From Megaustenia siamemsis (taxonomy: Eukaryota; Mollusca; Gastropoda; Stylommatophora; Ariophantidae): a DNA stretch of 64,000 nucleotides. Made by a program: the position numbers and the translations under genes. This document shows positions 54,225-64,000 of the stretch, one piece after another. The stretch spans positions 40,965,978 through 41,029,977 of the forward strand of contig JAVIAB010000139.1 of NCBI GenBank assembly GCA_032433765.1, read 5' to 3'. Each line of letters opens with the position of its first letter. Position 1 is the first letter of the stretch. The notes under the pieces were generated by a model. It searched no databases. It had not been told where the DNA came from and saw only the letters and a list, made by a program, of their open reading frames with translations.

Positions 54225-54580
54225 CTTAGGGCTGTAGCAACTGATGATTTTCTAGAGTACGTATAACTTAGGCCCTAAAGTGCTTGACAAACGGGCTGAG
54301 CTAGAGTACACGGTACAACCTATAGGCCCTAAAGTTTTTGACAAACGTGGCTGAGCTAGAGTACACGGTACAACCTATAGGCCCTAAAGTGTTTGACAAA
54401 CGTGGCTGAGCTAGAGTACACGGTACAACCTATAGGCCCTAAAGTGCTTGACAAACGTGCTGAGCTAGAGTACACGGTACAACCTATAGCCCTAAAGTGC
54501 TTGACAAACGTGGCTGAGCTAGAGTACACGTACAACCTATTGCCCTAGTGGCTTGACAAACGTGGCTGAGCTAGAGTACT
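54225..54580. repeat. ~58-bp tandem repeat, about 6 copies
   Basis: GACAAACGTGGCTGAGCTAG, AGTACACGGTACAACCTATA and GGCCCTAAAGTGCTTG recur with spacing of about 55-60 bp. Copies differ mainly by single-base losses in short runs (GGCTGAG/GCTGAG, ACGGTAC/ACGTAC). Confidence 0.92.
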
Positions 54581-54659
54581 TACATCTCTGAAGAGATGAA
54601 TGACTTGATACTTGGAAGAGATGGGTGATCTATAAACTTGGCACTTTTATGAGATAAAT

Positions 54660-55250
54660 GAAGTGGGATACTTTATGCTCGGAAGAGATAGATGAACTAG
54701 AATTGTTGGCGTTTGGTAGAGATAGGTGAACTAGAATTGTTGCGTTCGTAGAGATAGGTGAACTAGAATTGTTTGGCGTTTGGTAGAGATAGGTGAACTA
54801 GAATTGTTGGCGTTTGGTAGAGATAGGTGAACTAGAATTGTTGGCGTTTGGTAGAGATAGGTGAACTAGAATTGTTGGCGTTTGGTAGAGATAGGTGAAC
54901 TAGAATTGTTGGCGTTTGGTAGAGATAGGTGAACTAGAATTGTTGGCGTTTGGTAGAGATAGGTGAACTAGAATTGTTGGCGTTTGGTAGAGATAGGTGA
55001 ACTAGAATTGTTGGCGTTTGGTAGAGATAGTGAACTAGAATTGTTGGCGTTTGTAGAGATAGGTGAACTAGAATTGTTGGCGTTTGGTAGAGATAGGTGA
55101 ACTAGAATTGTTGGTTTGGTAGAGATAGGTGAACTAGAATTGTTGGCGTTTGGTAGAGATAGGTGAACTAGAATTGTTGGCGTTTGGTAGAGATAGGTGA
55201 ACTAGAATTGTTGGCGTTTGGTAGAGATAGATGAACTAGAATTGTGGCGT
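54660..55250. repeat. 34-bp minisatellite, type 1, about 16 copies
   Basis: GAACTAGAATTGTTGGCGTT followed by TGGTAGAGATAGGT. A few copies have lost one base. Confidence 0.97.
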
Positions 55251-55998
55251 TCGGTAGAGATGGAGAGCTCGAATTGTTGGCACTCGGTAGAGATGGGAGA
55301 GCTCGAATTGTTGGCACTCGGTAGAGATGGGAGAGCTCGAATTGTTGGCACTCGTAGATGGGAGCTCGAATTGTTGGCACTCGGTAGAGATGGGAGAGCT
55401 CGAATTATTGGCACTCGGTAGAGATGGGAGCTCGAATTGTTGGCACTCGGTAGAGATGGAGAGCTCGAATTATTGGCACTCGGTAGAGATGGGTGAACCG
55501 AATTATTGGCACTCGGTAGAGATGGGAGAGCTCGAATTGTTGGCACTCGGTAGAGATGGGAGAGCTCGAATTGTTGGCACTCGGTAGAGATGGGAGAGCT
55601 CGAATTGTTGGCACTCGGTAGAGATGGGAGCGCTCGAATTATTGGCACTCGTAGAGATGGGTGAACCGAATTATTGGCACTCGGTAGAGATGGGTGAACT
55701 CGAATTATTGGCACTCGTAGAGATGGGAGAGCTCGAATTATTGGCACTCGGTAGAGATGGGAGCGCTCGAATTATTGGCACTCGGTAGAGATGGGTGAAC
55801 TCGAATTATTGGCACTCGGTAGAGATGGGTGAACTCGAATTATTGGCACTCGGTAGAGATGGGAGAGCTGAATTTTGGCACTCGGTAGAGATGGGAGAGC
55901 TCGAATTATTGGCACTCGGGCAGAGATGGAGAGCTCGAATTATTGGCACTCGGTAGCTATGGAGAGCTCGAATTATTGGCACTCGGTAGAGATGGTAC
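55250..55998. repeat. 34/35-bp minisatellite, type 2, about 22 copies
   Basis: GAATTGTTGGCACTCGGTAG followed by AGATGGGAGAGCTC. Clearly related to type 1 but with CACTCGG in place of CGTTTGG and AGAGCTC in place of TGAACTA. The switch is sharp at about 55,240-55,260. Hybrid units (GGTGAACTCGAATTATT) lie in the right half. Confidence 0.97.
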
Positions 55999-56149
55999 GA
56001 GAACCGACCTAAAATACATGACATCATGGTGATTGTAATAGAGTATCTGACATTCAAACATTCAAAAGCGCCTGGCTTTGCTGGCAAGACGAACCGTGAT
56101 ACCCCGAAGGTGAACCTAAACTACTTCGCAATCAGTGAGGACCCCTTCG

Positions 56150-56420
56150 TAACAACTATCTATCTATCTATTGTCCTTTCGAGCCGAAGACGGCACATAG
56201 GGCAGAACCACAATCTTAAAAACAGAAACCTTGCGTGCCAAAATGGCACATATTGCAGAGATTACTGCTTCCAAAATCTATGGCTCTGTTTCCATAACAA
56301 TACTTTTTACAATGACAGCTTGTCAAGCCATCGAACAACCTCCTTAGTCCGCCTCTTACGACATGCCTGGAAGGTCACAGTGTCACTATTCTTTACTCCT
56401 CATAATGAGGCCCCGGTACA
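56150..56420 (-). mobile_element. LINE 3' fragment (family G), inverted copy
   Basis: The minus strand matches 53,158-53,420, including CCTTCCAGGCATGTCGTAAG and the GATA-type tail (TATCTATCTATCTATTG on plus). Confidence 0.85.
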
Positions 56421-56755
56421 CACGGTCACGTAAACAACTACTCATTACTATATTCACGTTGTCGTCTTTATTAATTCCACCTTTTTCTGAGTATCATCCC
56501 TACTTTGACATCTCATCAATCCTCCACTTACTTATACATGAAATAACACACTATCGATTCGTTCATCTTTGCGTCATGATTTCTTGAGTGTCTATTTTCT
56601 GTGTAATTCACAAAAGAGATTTCATCTTTTGATATTTTGTTATGAATTTCTTGAGATCGATGGAATTAAGATTCTTGCCAAGAACATCCAATTGTTACGT
56701 TTATAGTGATTATTAGTGTTTAGGAACCATGTGTGTTTTCTTAATGTCAGCTTTG
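56421..56755. other. no recognisable feature
   Basis: AT-rich single-copy-looking sequence. No exon with a compatible phase found. Confidence 0.5.
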
Positions 56756-57500
56756 AGAACTACAGGAAAGGTAACAACACATTTCAATCAAATGCAGAAA
56801 AAACGGAAATGAAAGCTGTCGATCTTGTGATTTGAACATCCATGTTAATACAGTATCTTCTAAGTGCAGACGGATTCGTAACACGATACTAAAAGAGCGA
56901 TGGGTATTGACAGCACGCTCGGCAGGTAGAAGAATCAAGAAGACAGTGGTGCATACGTTATGACCACGATAGCTTGACAATGGAGGTGATGTCAGTGACC
57001 AGGGCATTCATCTGGTTGAGTCACAAGCTTACACCCATGCCTACATACTAAGTGATTCGATGAAAATGGTAAGAAAAGTGGAGGCGGGATCTGTACGGAT
57101 GCAATGGGTAGCGTCATTGCAGAAGTCACAATGCGCAGTAACATTTGACTACGTCCCTGGACATGCGGGAGTATGGGAAATAAAGCGGCCAGGATGGCTA
57201 GCTGTGCTGTCGTCGAAGACGGTCAACCATGGATCGGGCGAACGTCATCAATGTCCTCCGAGATGTGGGAAGGGGCATAAGACTTCGACAATCATGAGTT
57301 CACGTCACTCTTTCGGATGAAAGGCTCAGCCAAAAACGAGAAACTTTGTGGGCGTATAAAAGAACTAATCAACCAACACAGAACTGGAGTCGTCAGTCGC
57401 TGGACACTGCGAGACTTTCTGAGGGGATCTGAGCACCTATGGACATTTTCAGAGTGCGATTATGATGCCTCAGAAATAACTCAAGTCTTTTGAGAGAACA
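56756..57500 (+). mobile_element. LINE RNase H and C-terminal region (family H)
   Basis: Broken plus-strand frames give TMEVMSVTRAFIWLSHKL, FDYVPGHAG, DGQPW-type and LINQHRTGVVSRWTLRDFLR, then SEHLWTFSECDYDASEITQV. It aligns with the minus-strand copies at 31.7-32.4, 38.75-39.11 and 58.97-59.11 kb and extends further at its 3' end. Confidence 0.8.
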
Positions 57501-57827
57501 ATTTACAACATAAACATTAGTCGATTCAGCTTTATAAAACCGTCATAGACAACATCTATTGGCAAGGAAGAACTCCTTGTGGCTTTCATCACGCGCAGCT
57601 TCGATAATGCGCATTTCGGTTTGGCACATCCGACTCCTGTACTTCTATTTTTGGGACCGGATTTGACCCTAGCTCCGAGTGAGCAGCCTGTTTCCGGGGT
57701 TACAGTGAAAGTGAAGTAGTGTCCTAGCCTCTCTCCTCGTCGACCAAGATGACACATTTCAGCTTACTGCGTTCTCTGTTCACACACAACCATCTACAGT
57801 TTACAAAAACCCGCCCATCTGAAAGTG

Positions 57828-57932
57828 ATCACCCAAAGTTCGTGACATATTCAGCTTTGCGTGAAGGGGCGATTGTGGGTAAAATTACGTTATCCGATCG
57901 CATAACCAAAGACGTCACAAACTTTGGGTGAT
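57828..57932. repeat. 105-bp foldback with 19-bp arms
   Basis: The left arm ATCACCCAAAGTTCGTGAC (57,828-57,846) pairs with the right arm GTCACAAACTTTGGGTGAT (57,914-57,932) with one mismatch. It could be a small inverted-repeat element. Confidence 0.8.
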
Positions 57933-57999
57933 ATTGAAATCTCCTTCTCAGCTCGCGGACCTTAGTAGAACTATAGTTGCCTGTGGTTCACACATATAT

Positions 58000-58000
58000 C

Positions 58001-58038
<38 letters not shown>
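58000..58038. repeat. CT microsatellite
   Basis: (CT)n of about 19 units. Confidence 0.95.
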
Positions 58039-58041
<3 letters not shown>

Positions 58042-58420
58042 GTGTTTACTTTTCATACATGTATTGTGTGTGCAACTTCTACGCAAAGCTATTTAACCTT
58101 ATCAATGTATTTTTCCCCCTTTCTACCTACTCTGAGAATCCTTGACCGAATTCATTCATATTTTCTCCAAGGTTAATAATAACTTTTTTTTCCAGATGAG
58201 ATGAACCAAATACCGCATCAGATACATGCGTAATAAAGTTTCTGATGTATTTGCTGTCATCGCGGTAACTTACTTTGTTCCTTAACGCATTGTGACGTTC
58301 ATCATTGTTGCTGTTACTGCGCCACAGATGGTCCAAAGTTATTATCACCAGATTTTTATTTTTTTAAAAACGCGGACATTATCAGCTCATTTTTGGGATG
58401 ACGCATAAAACAGTGATTAG
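58039..58420. other. no recognisable feature
   Basis: AT-rich sequence without support for a gene or repeat family. Confidence 0.5.
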
Positions 58421-58424
58421 ATTA

Positions 58425-58755
58425 AACGTCTACAACCAGACCCCCATACGTCTACAACCAGACCCCCATACGTCCAGACCCCCATACGTCCAGACCCCCA
58501 TACGTCTACAACCAGACCCTATACGTCCAGACCCCCATAGGTCCAGACCCCCATACATATACAATCAGACCCCCATACGTTCAGACCCCCATAGGTCCAG
58601 ACCCCCATACATATACAATCAGACCCCATACATATACAATCAGACCCCCATACATATACAATCAGACCCCCATACGTCTATGATCAGACCCTCATACGTC
58701 TACAACCAACCCCCATACGTCTACGATCAGACCCCCATACGTCTGCAATGTTTGT
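58425..58755. repeat. ~17-22-bp minisatellite, about 16 copies
   Basis: CAGACCCCCATACGTCTACA and shorter CCAGACCCCCATACGT units mix. Variants have CATATACAAT or CTATGATC in place of CGTCTACAAC. Confidence 0.95.
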
Positions 58756-58969
58756 ATTAGATGAAATTTTTGTTGTACTTGGTTCATGATAGTAACATCA
58801 GTGATAGAAAAGTGGTTTTATAAAACATGTCACCGTCCCTTTCCGATAGGACTAGGCATCTGATATAAGTGCCACATTATCATGTCCTTCTTAGTTGTGT
58901 AAACAATTTTTAGGGGGGAGGGAGAGGGGGGTCCTTCCCGAATGTTTATAAGCGAGAGATACGTGATGT

Positions 58970-59115
58970 TATTGAGTTATTTGCGGGTCATCATCATTGC
59001 ACTCCGAACATGTCCATAGGTGCTCAGATCACCTCAGCAAGTCCCGCAGTGTCCAGGGACTGACGACTTCAGTTCTGTGTTGGTTGATAAGTCTTCTTAC
59101 ACGCCCACTAACGTG
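58970..59115 (-). mobile_element. LINE fragment (family H)
   Basis: TTATTTGCGGGTCATCATCA, TTGCACTCCGAACATGTCCA and TGTGTTGGTTGATAAGTCTT match 38,755-38,900 almost exactly, then the match ends at CGCCCACTAA. Confidence 0.9.
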
Positions 59116-60430
59116 ATGTACCAAATACATAGAGGTTTAGTTAGCAGCAGTTGTGAATATATAATTGATGTGTTACAACAACTAAGAGACAACTAGCATT
59201 GATAAACAGAGAGGACAGGCAGGTGCAAGGCTAGTTAGACAATGTTCTCAGAGGTTTGACCTTAAAGCCGTCGAGGTACCCGGATATACGGAAGATTAAG
59301 GGGTTTGGGCGAGGCGCGAAAAGACGAGGATAATGGAAACAACTTGACAAAGAGTAATAGATGTGGAGAGAGGCAGTGTGGACCAGACTTGAGATTACAT
59401 GAGATGGTGGACACAGATTGTTTAGAGTGTTTTTACCATTGAGGACATAAAAGCAGAAAGAACACTAATCTTTTATTATTATATATATATATAGTCTGTG
59501 TGTAAGGCTGTCATCGCTATATTCTGACAATAACCATGAGCATTTAGATCTATTTCCTGACAACATAGTCTAATCACTATTGCACAATCATCGAAGCACA
59601 GGCGAGGGCCCTTATAGTAATTTTAAAAGTTGGTTAATTATTGTGAAAAGTATACGAGATTGTTTGTTACTTTACTTTGATTTATTTATTGTTTTGTAAT
59701 TTGGCTTGGCAGCGCCACAAACAACTCTTTTTGTTTGTAAGATTCAGAGGCTTCTTTCACGATCTCAACCTGAACATTAGTTTTTTTTTGTTTTTTTTTA
59801 AAGCACTTTCCTCGGTAGACTAGGTATTTGATATCTCTTGTTTTAAGATCATGGACTCGCAGGGGAAAAAAAATCTCCATCATTGCACATGTGATATCTA
59901 ATATTTGTGAGTAAAATAAGTGATAATTAATTAATTGGAAGGACAAAATACAAAAAAAAAAATTTATTGTCACAAGCTATGATTGAAACTGTCTGTCGTT
60001 TTGATCACATGAACCTCAGTACCTCATGCCAAAGGATGAAGAGGCCGACACGAACTATTCCTCTAAGGTCAAACATCTTTTTAAACTCAACACAACACAT
60101 AACGCATCGCTTCAGTTGAGTGGGGAGGGGAGGGGACAGTGTGGCTGAGGGTAGGTGGGGTGAAAAAAAAAACAATAAAGCAGGAATAGGCTTCAGTCTG
60201 AACTGAATAAACCACATGTTTTACTCGATCAATTTTATAAGCAATCTTTCCTATCAATCACGTAAATACCCAGAAAACTCGTATTTTATGAAAGCAACAA
60301 CGTGGGCCACATATTATTAGTGAGCGACAAGAACATATCACAGATCGATGGTTGTATCATATCAACGGAGACCTAGTTACTTATTTTCCATCGAAGGCGC
60401 ATGACCCAGTTTATATATTTGCACTTCCGT
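59116..60430. other. no recognisable feature
   Basis: AT-rich, with a short (TA)n at about 59,480 and T/A runs. No exon, gene or classified repeat supported. Confidence 0.5.
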
Positions 60431-60434
60431 TTTA

Positions 60435-60905
60435 GTAAATTATTGTTAGTGTAACATATTTGTAATATTTTGTTAAGGATTGTTGGTGTAACATATTTGT
60501 AATATTTTGTTAAGGATTGTTGGTGTAACACATTTGTAATATTTTGTTTAGGATTGTTGGTGTAACATATTTGTAATATTTTGTTAGGATTGTTGGTGTA
60601 ACATATTTGTAATATTTTGTTAAGGATTGTTGGTGTAACATATTTGTAATATTTTGTTAAGGATTGTTGGTGTAACATATTTGTAATATTTTGTTTAGGA
60701 TTGTTGGTGTAACATATTTGTAATATTTTGTTTAATTGTTGTGTAACATATTTGTAATATTTTGTTTAAGGATTGTTGGTGTAACATATTTGTAATATTT
60801 TGTTAGGATTGGTGTAACACATTTTAATATTTTGTTTAGGATTGTTGGTGTAACACATTTGTAATATTTTGTTTAGGATTGTTGGTGTAACACATTTGTA
60901 AATCT
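60435..60905. repeat. ~37-bp minisatellite, about 13 copies
   Basis: TGTAACATATTTGTAATATT followed by TTGTTAAGGATTGTTGG. Right-hand copies carry CACATTTG in place of CATATTTG and have small deletions. Confidence 0.96.
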
Positions 60906-61067
60906 GCTTCAGGTTGTTGGTGTCTTGCACAATGAGCACACTATGCTTTTACAACAATTATCATAAGCATTACAAACAATTGTTACCACATACAAGGAGC
61001 TGCAAAATAATTATTGTTCATTAAATATGTTATATTAACAATGTTATATACAAGATATACGTATAAG

Positions 61068-61290
61068 ATTCTCTCTGCGGCAACCACCCCTGATCTCAGC
61101 AGCCTGGCTTGGAACGTCAATTACTCATCGACGGATAAGATATGAGCACCCCCGAAGACGGACGTTATCTGTCTGTGCGGCGAGGGACCCCTGTGCAAAC
61201 GGCTGCCAGTGCAAAACGATTAACACGCAAAATTCAGTTTCTTGTCTCTAGGGACTTCGTCAAAGGTAAAAAGCTGGCGAAAGCAAAAAA
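61068..61290 (+). mobile_element. SINE-3 copy lacking its tRNA head
   Basis: CTCTCTGCGGCAACCACCCC, AACGTCAATTACTCATCGAC, GGGACTTCGTCAAAGG and a final A-rich (AAT)n tail match the SINE-3 copy at 25.5-25.77 kb on the opposite strand. Confidence 0.82.
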
Positions 61291-61524
61291 AAAAAATAAT
61301 AATAATAAATAAATACACACATACACATACACATACACACAGAAGAAAATACAAGCTATGAAAATGAAATGTTCTCGTTAGATTTTGGCCATTTATTACT
61401 TAAATCGTATCACGAACGAAAATTCGCAAAAGAAATCAAGTAATGCGAATACGTTGTATCTGTTGTGAAGAAACGCACACTAAAGATTGATCACCTGTCT
61501 TCATCGTCAGGTAAGAGTATACAG

Positions 61525-61870
61525 AGAAAGAGGTCTTCTTCTTCTTCTTCTTCTTCTTCTTCTTCTTCTTCTTCTTCTCCTATCCTTCCTCTATTGCCGT
61601 TAGCGTCGAGGGGAGATACAATCTGCGATTCTTTGCTCTTCTGTTGGCATCTTTTGGTGTTTCGCTACAAGTGACTCTAGTATTCCCTTTATCCATCTCT
61701 TTCTTCGGTCTTCTTCTTAATCTGGCGTTTTTTGTAGCGTTTTGTTTATGGCTTTTTGAGTCAATGTTAGTTCTTTTTGTTGTGGCCGAACCAATTTTAT
61801 CTGTTGTTTCTTTATGTATTCGATGGCTGGTTCAGTTTCGAGTTTCTTCCTCAGGTCAGTGGTTCTTACT
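61525..61870 (-). mobile_element. LINE ORF2 C-terminal fragment (family C) with AAG tail
   Basis: The CTT run at 61,530-61,577 is the GAA/AAG tail of a minus-strand element. It is followed by TTGCCGTTAGCGTCGAGGGG and CAATCTGCGATTCTTTGCTC, the complement of the family C end at 6.1 kb. The minus strand then carries decayed RNxxLRxxI and KKQQIKLVRPQQ-like codons. Confidence 0.82.
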
Positions 61871-62154
61871 CTAAATCCCTTAAGCTGTTAGACAAGAGAT
61901 GGGAAGATATATTAAAGAATGTACAAGTTACCACTTTGTTAGCACCCTGATCAGCAATGAAACCTCCTATGACCATCATGAGTACCACAATAGGACAAGT
62001 TGTAAGGATATGTCACCAACCCTGAGCTGACCAATATTTTCTTTAAAACTGTAAGGCTGTCGTCTAAGGGCGGGTGGTGGGGGAGGGGAGGGGAAGCAGT
62101 ACAATGAAGATAAAATATTAACATGTACACAACGTGACGACTTCACTGGCAATA

Positions 62155-62422
62155 GTAAAGTAAAGTAAAGTAAAGTAAAGTAAAGTAAGTAAAGTAAAGT
62201 AAAGTAAAGTAAAGTAAAGTAAAGTAAAAGTAAAGTAAAGTAAAGTAAAGTAAAGTAAAGTAAGTACCCCGTCACGCCAAGTGGCGTATAGGGAATATGT
62301 GTTAGTGACCATTAATTTTACAGACCTTCAGTACATGATTTTTTGGGGTAATGTGGTCGGTATTTCGTCTGTGCCGCTTTACTTTCCCAGAAAAAAAAAT
62401 CCGGTACCCATCTAGACTGGGT
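62155..62422 (-). mobile_element. SINE-1 copy, 5'-truncated, with expanded pentamer tail
   Basis: The minus strand starts inside the body (CCCAGTCTAGATGGGTACCG), continues through ACCGACCACATTACCCC and CACTTGGCGTGACGGGGTAC and ends in a (TTTAC)n tail of about 110 bp (62,155-62,263 on plus as TAAAG units). Other copies end in only one or two TTTAC units. Confidence 0.92.
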
Positions 62423-63470
62423 AAGTTCACTGGCAATGCGGTCTTTATTCTCTAGCACCATTAAACACATCCGTTTTATTGTTTCTTTCGAACTTCCCTT
62501 TGTCTCTCAAGTCCTTATTATGCATTCTCTCAAAATCGTCCTTTATATTACGCCACTATGTACTGTCAGTTACCCTGGGCGAACAGCTTCATAATTACGC
62601 CTTATTCACCTGTCCCGTTTGTTTTTTTTCTCCCACTAGAGATTTAGCCTCTGATCATTTCTACCTTCCGGGGTTCGGCATGTGCACAACATGTTTACAA
62701 CAGTTGCATGTTTACAGTTTGACGTGCCGATTACATGCAAACATGACAAGGGTCACCCCACCATTACAGCTAAGTTATGACATTGCTTCTCACCTGAGCC
62801 ACTTACATGGCTATCTTTTAACTGAGTGAGTCATTATTACCAGTGACTTATTTATAACGATTGTTGATTGGCTGAATCATTGAAATAGAGTTTTGGGTTG
62901 AAACCATTACACACCTTTCATACACTGCATGTCACTAAATAGGACTGGAGAGAAGTTATGCGCATTTTCTCTTCTTATTTCTCTATTTTACTGCCTGACA
63001 GTCTATACCCAACTTCGCTGTCTGGTTCTGTCTCTCTGCCAGTTGACTATAATGGTTGATTATTTTTTTTTTTAATACTGTTGTTTGTTTTCAACTTCTC
63101 TGTATATGTCTGTCTGCATACGAACTTGACTGTTTGACTTTATGTTTATGTCTTGTCTGTCTGTTCGCTAATGTCTGTCAGTCTTTTTAACTCTTAATTA
63201 TATGCTGTTCAGACTTTCTCTGCTTGTTTGACTGTCAGACTAATTATCTTCTGTCCACCTATCTACCTACCTGTATGCGTTTTATCTATTTGTCTGTCTC
63301 TCTATATTTATTTACCTGTTTTAATGTCCTACTGTATGCTTGTATATTTATCTGTCAAACTTTTCGTCTATTAATTCGTCTGCCTATCTTTTTGCTCCTC
63401 TTTCAAACGACAAACAATCTCTTTCTTAATTTTTCTCTTGATATGTTTTTTTAGACCCTCTCGTTCTGCT
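62423..63470. other. no recognisable feature
   Basis: T/C-rich sequence with scattered CTGTCTGT-type runs. A 116-codon open frame at 62,479-62,829 has no recognisable motif. Confidence 0.5.
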
Positions 63471-63765
63471 CTATTTCTTCCTCTCTTTCTTCTCTCTCTC
63501 TCTCTCTCACCTCTCTCTCTCCCTATGTTTCTCATCCTTCTCTTTAACCATTCACTCTTTCTTCTCTCACTCCTCCACTCTCTCCCTCACCCCCTATGTT
63601 TTCCATCCTCTTTAACCTTTCACTCTTTCTTCTCTCTCTTTTACTCACTTCATATATTTCCCACCCTCCTCTTTAAACGTTCACTCTCTCTTCTCTCTCT
63701 CCCCTCTCCCACACTCACTCCCTATGTTTCCCACCCTCCTCTTTAACCTTTCACACTTTCCCAAA
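63470..63765. repeat. ~66-bp CT-rich tandem repeat, about 4 copies
   Basis: CCTCTTTAACCTTTCACTCT, TTCTTCTCTCTC and CTATGTTTCCCACC recur with spacing of about 66-70 bp and gradual divergence. Confidence 0.88.
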
Positions 63766-64000
63766 AATAAAATCCGAAGTGTCATTCGGTCAGTATAAAA
63801 AACGATATTCAAAAAGAAAACCTAAAGTACATGTCACGCTAATTTTATGGTAAAATAAATTGGTATTTTAGATCCCATATACTTTGATTCAAGAGAAGAA
63901 AACACGGTGCGCTAGAAAAGAAAGCCTGCCGTGATTGGCACACAATGATTGTGACCTTGCAGCTACAGGTGTGTTTCTGCTCGATTTGTATTTTTGGTGA
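63766..64000. other. no recognisable feature
   Basis: Short end segment without a supported feature. Confidence 0.5.

Noticed and set aside
56026..56433. 135-codon ORF starting between the minisatellite and a LINE
   Set aside because: Most of it is antisense family G LINE; the unique first part (HSKAPGFAGKTNRDTPK) is too short to support a gene.
57503..57931. Two facing short ORFs
   Set aside because: No recognisable motif and composition like flanking DNA; the plus ORF covers the foldback.
61465..61674. Ser-rich ORF
   Set aside because: The serine run is the translated AAG-type tail of an antisense LINE.
62479..62829. 116-codon ORF
   Set aside because: Skewed to Leu, Ser, Phe and His as expected from T/C-rich DNA; no motif.

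Overview
The window is animal nuclear DNA. It has split exons with GT-AG introns and one GC-AG intron, tRNA-derived SINEs, many degraded non-LTR retrotransposons, a hAT transposon, and roughly twenty tandem arrays. There are no operons, no bacterial ribosome sites and no dense gene layout. The TE mix (RTE-like endonuclease/reverse transcriptases with GAT-repeat tails, an RNase H-bearing LINE of I type), the AT-rich composition and the wealth of minisatellites suggest an invertebrate. My guess is a mollusc, perhaps a pulmonate snail, but the species cannot be proven from the sequence alone.

One host gene can be reconstructed on the + strand. It spans at least 45 kb (8,574-53,794) and has ten internal exons whose splice phases chain without conflict, apart from one apparent 1-bp lesion in the first. 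In order it encodes the second half of an EH domain, a complete second EH domain, a charged coiled-coil segment and an acidic C-terminal region. The EH pair followed by a coiled coil points to an EPS15/intersectin-type endocytic scaffold, but the C-terminal part is not one I recognise. Both ends of the gene lie outside what I can identify. Its introns reach 11 kb and consist largely of repeats.

Layout. 1-4.2 kb: a 12-bp repeat, a small minus-strand ORF, and a 49-bp minisatellite of about 60 copies. 4.2-8.5 kb: LINE and SINE fragments and a foldback. 8.6-17.2 kb: exons 1-3, a 47-bp array and a ~950-bp ACT/ACC array. 17.2-26 kb: SINE/LINE debris, 48-bp and 23-bp arrays, exons 4 and 5. 26-32.4 kb: a minisatellite that has amplified the exon-5 splice donor, a 69-bp array, a broken I-type LINE, a 20-21-bp array and an RNase H fragment. 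32.7-35.8 kb: a nearly intact hAT element with an 8-bp target duplication, carrying a perfect ~432-bp CA tract. 36-45 kb: exons 6-9, LINE fragments and arrays of 55, 55/60 and 8 bp. 45-53.4 kb: a tail-to-tail inverted pair of RTE-like LINEs flanked by a short direct repeat. 53.6-64 kb: exon 10, a 100-N gap, several minisatellites, and LINE/SINE fragments, with no confident further exon.

No prokaryotic system, CRISPR array, rRNA gene or functional tRNA gene is present. The most notable observations are the tandemly amplified splice donor, the EH-domain gene with its unfamiliar C-terminus and GC-AG intron, the hAT element broken by only two visible lesions, and the LINE palindrome.
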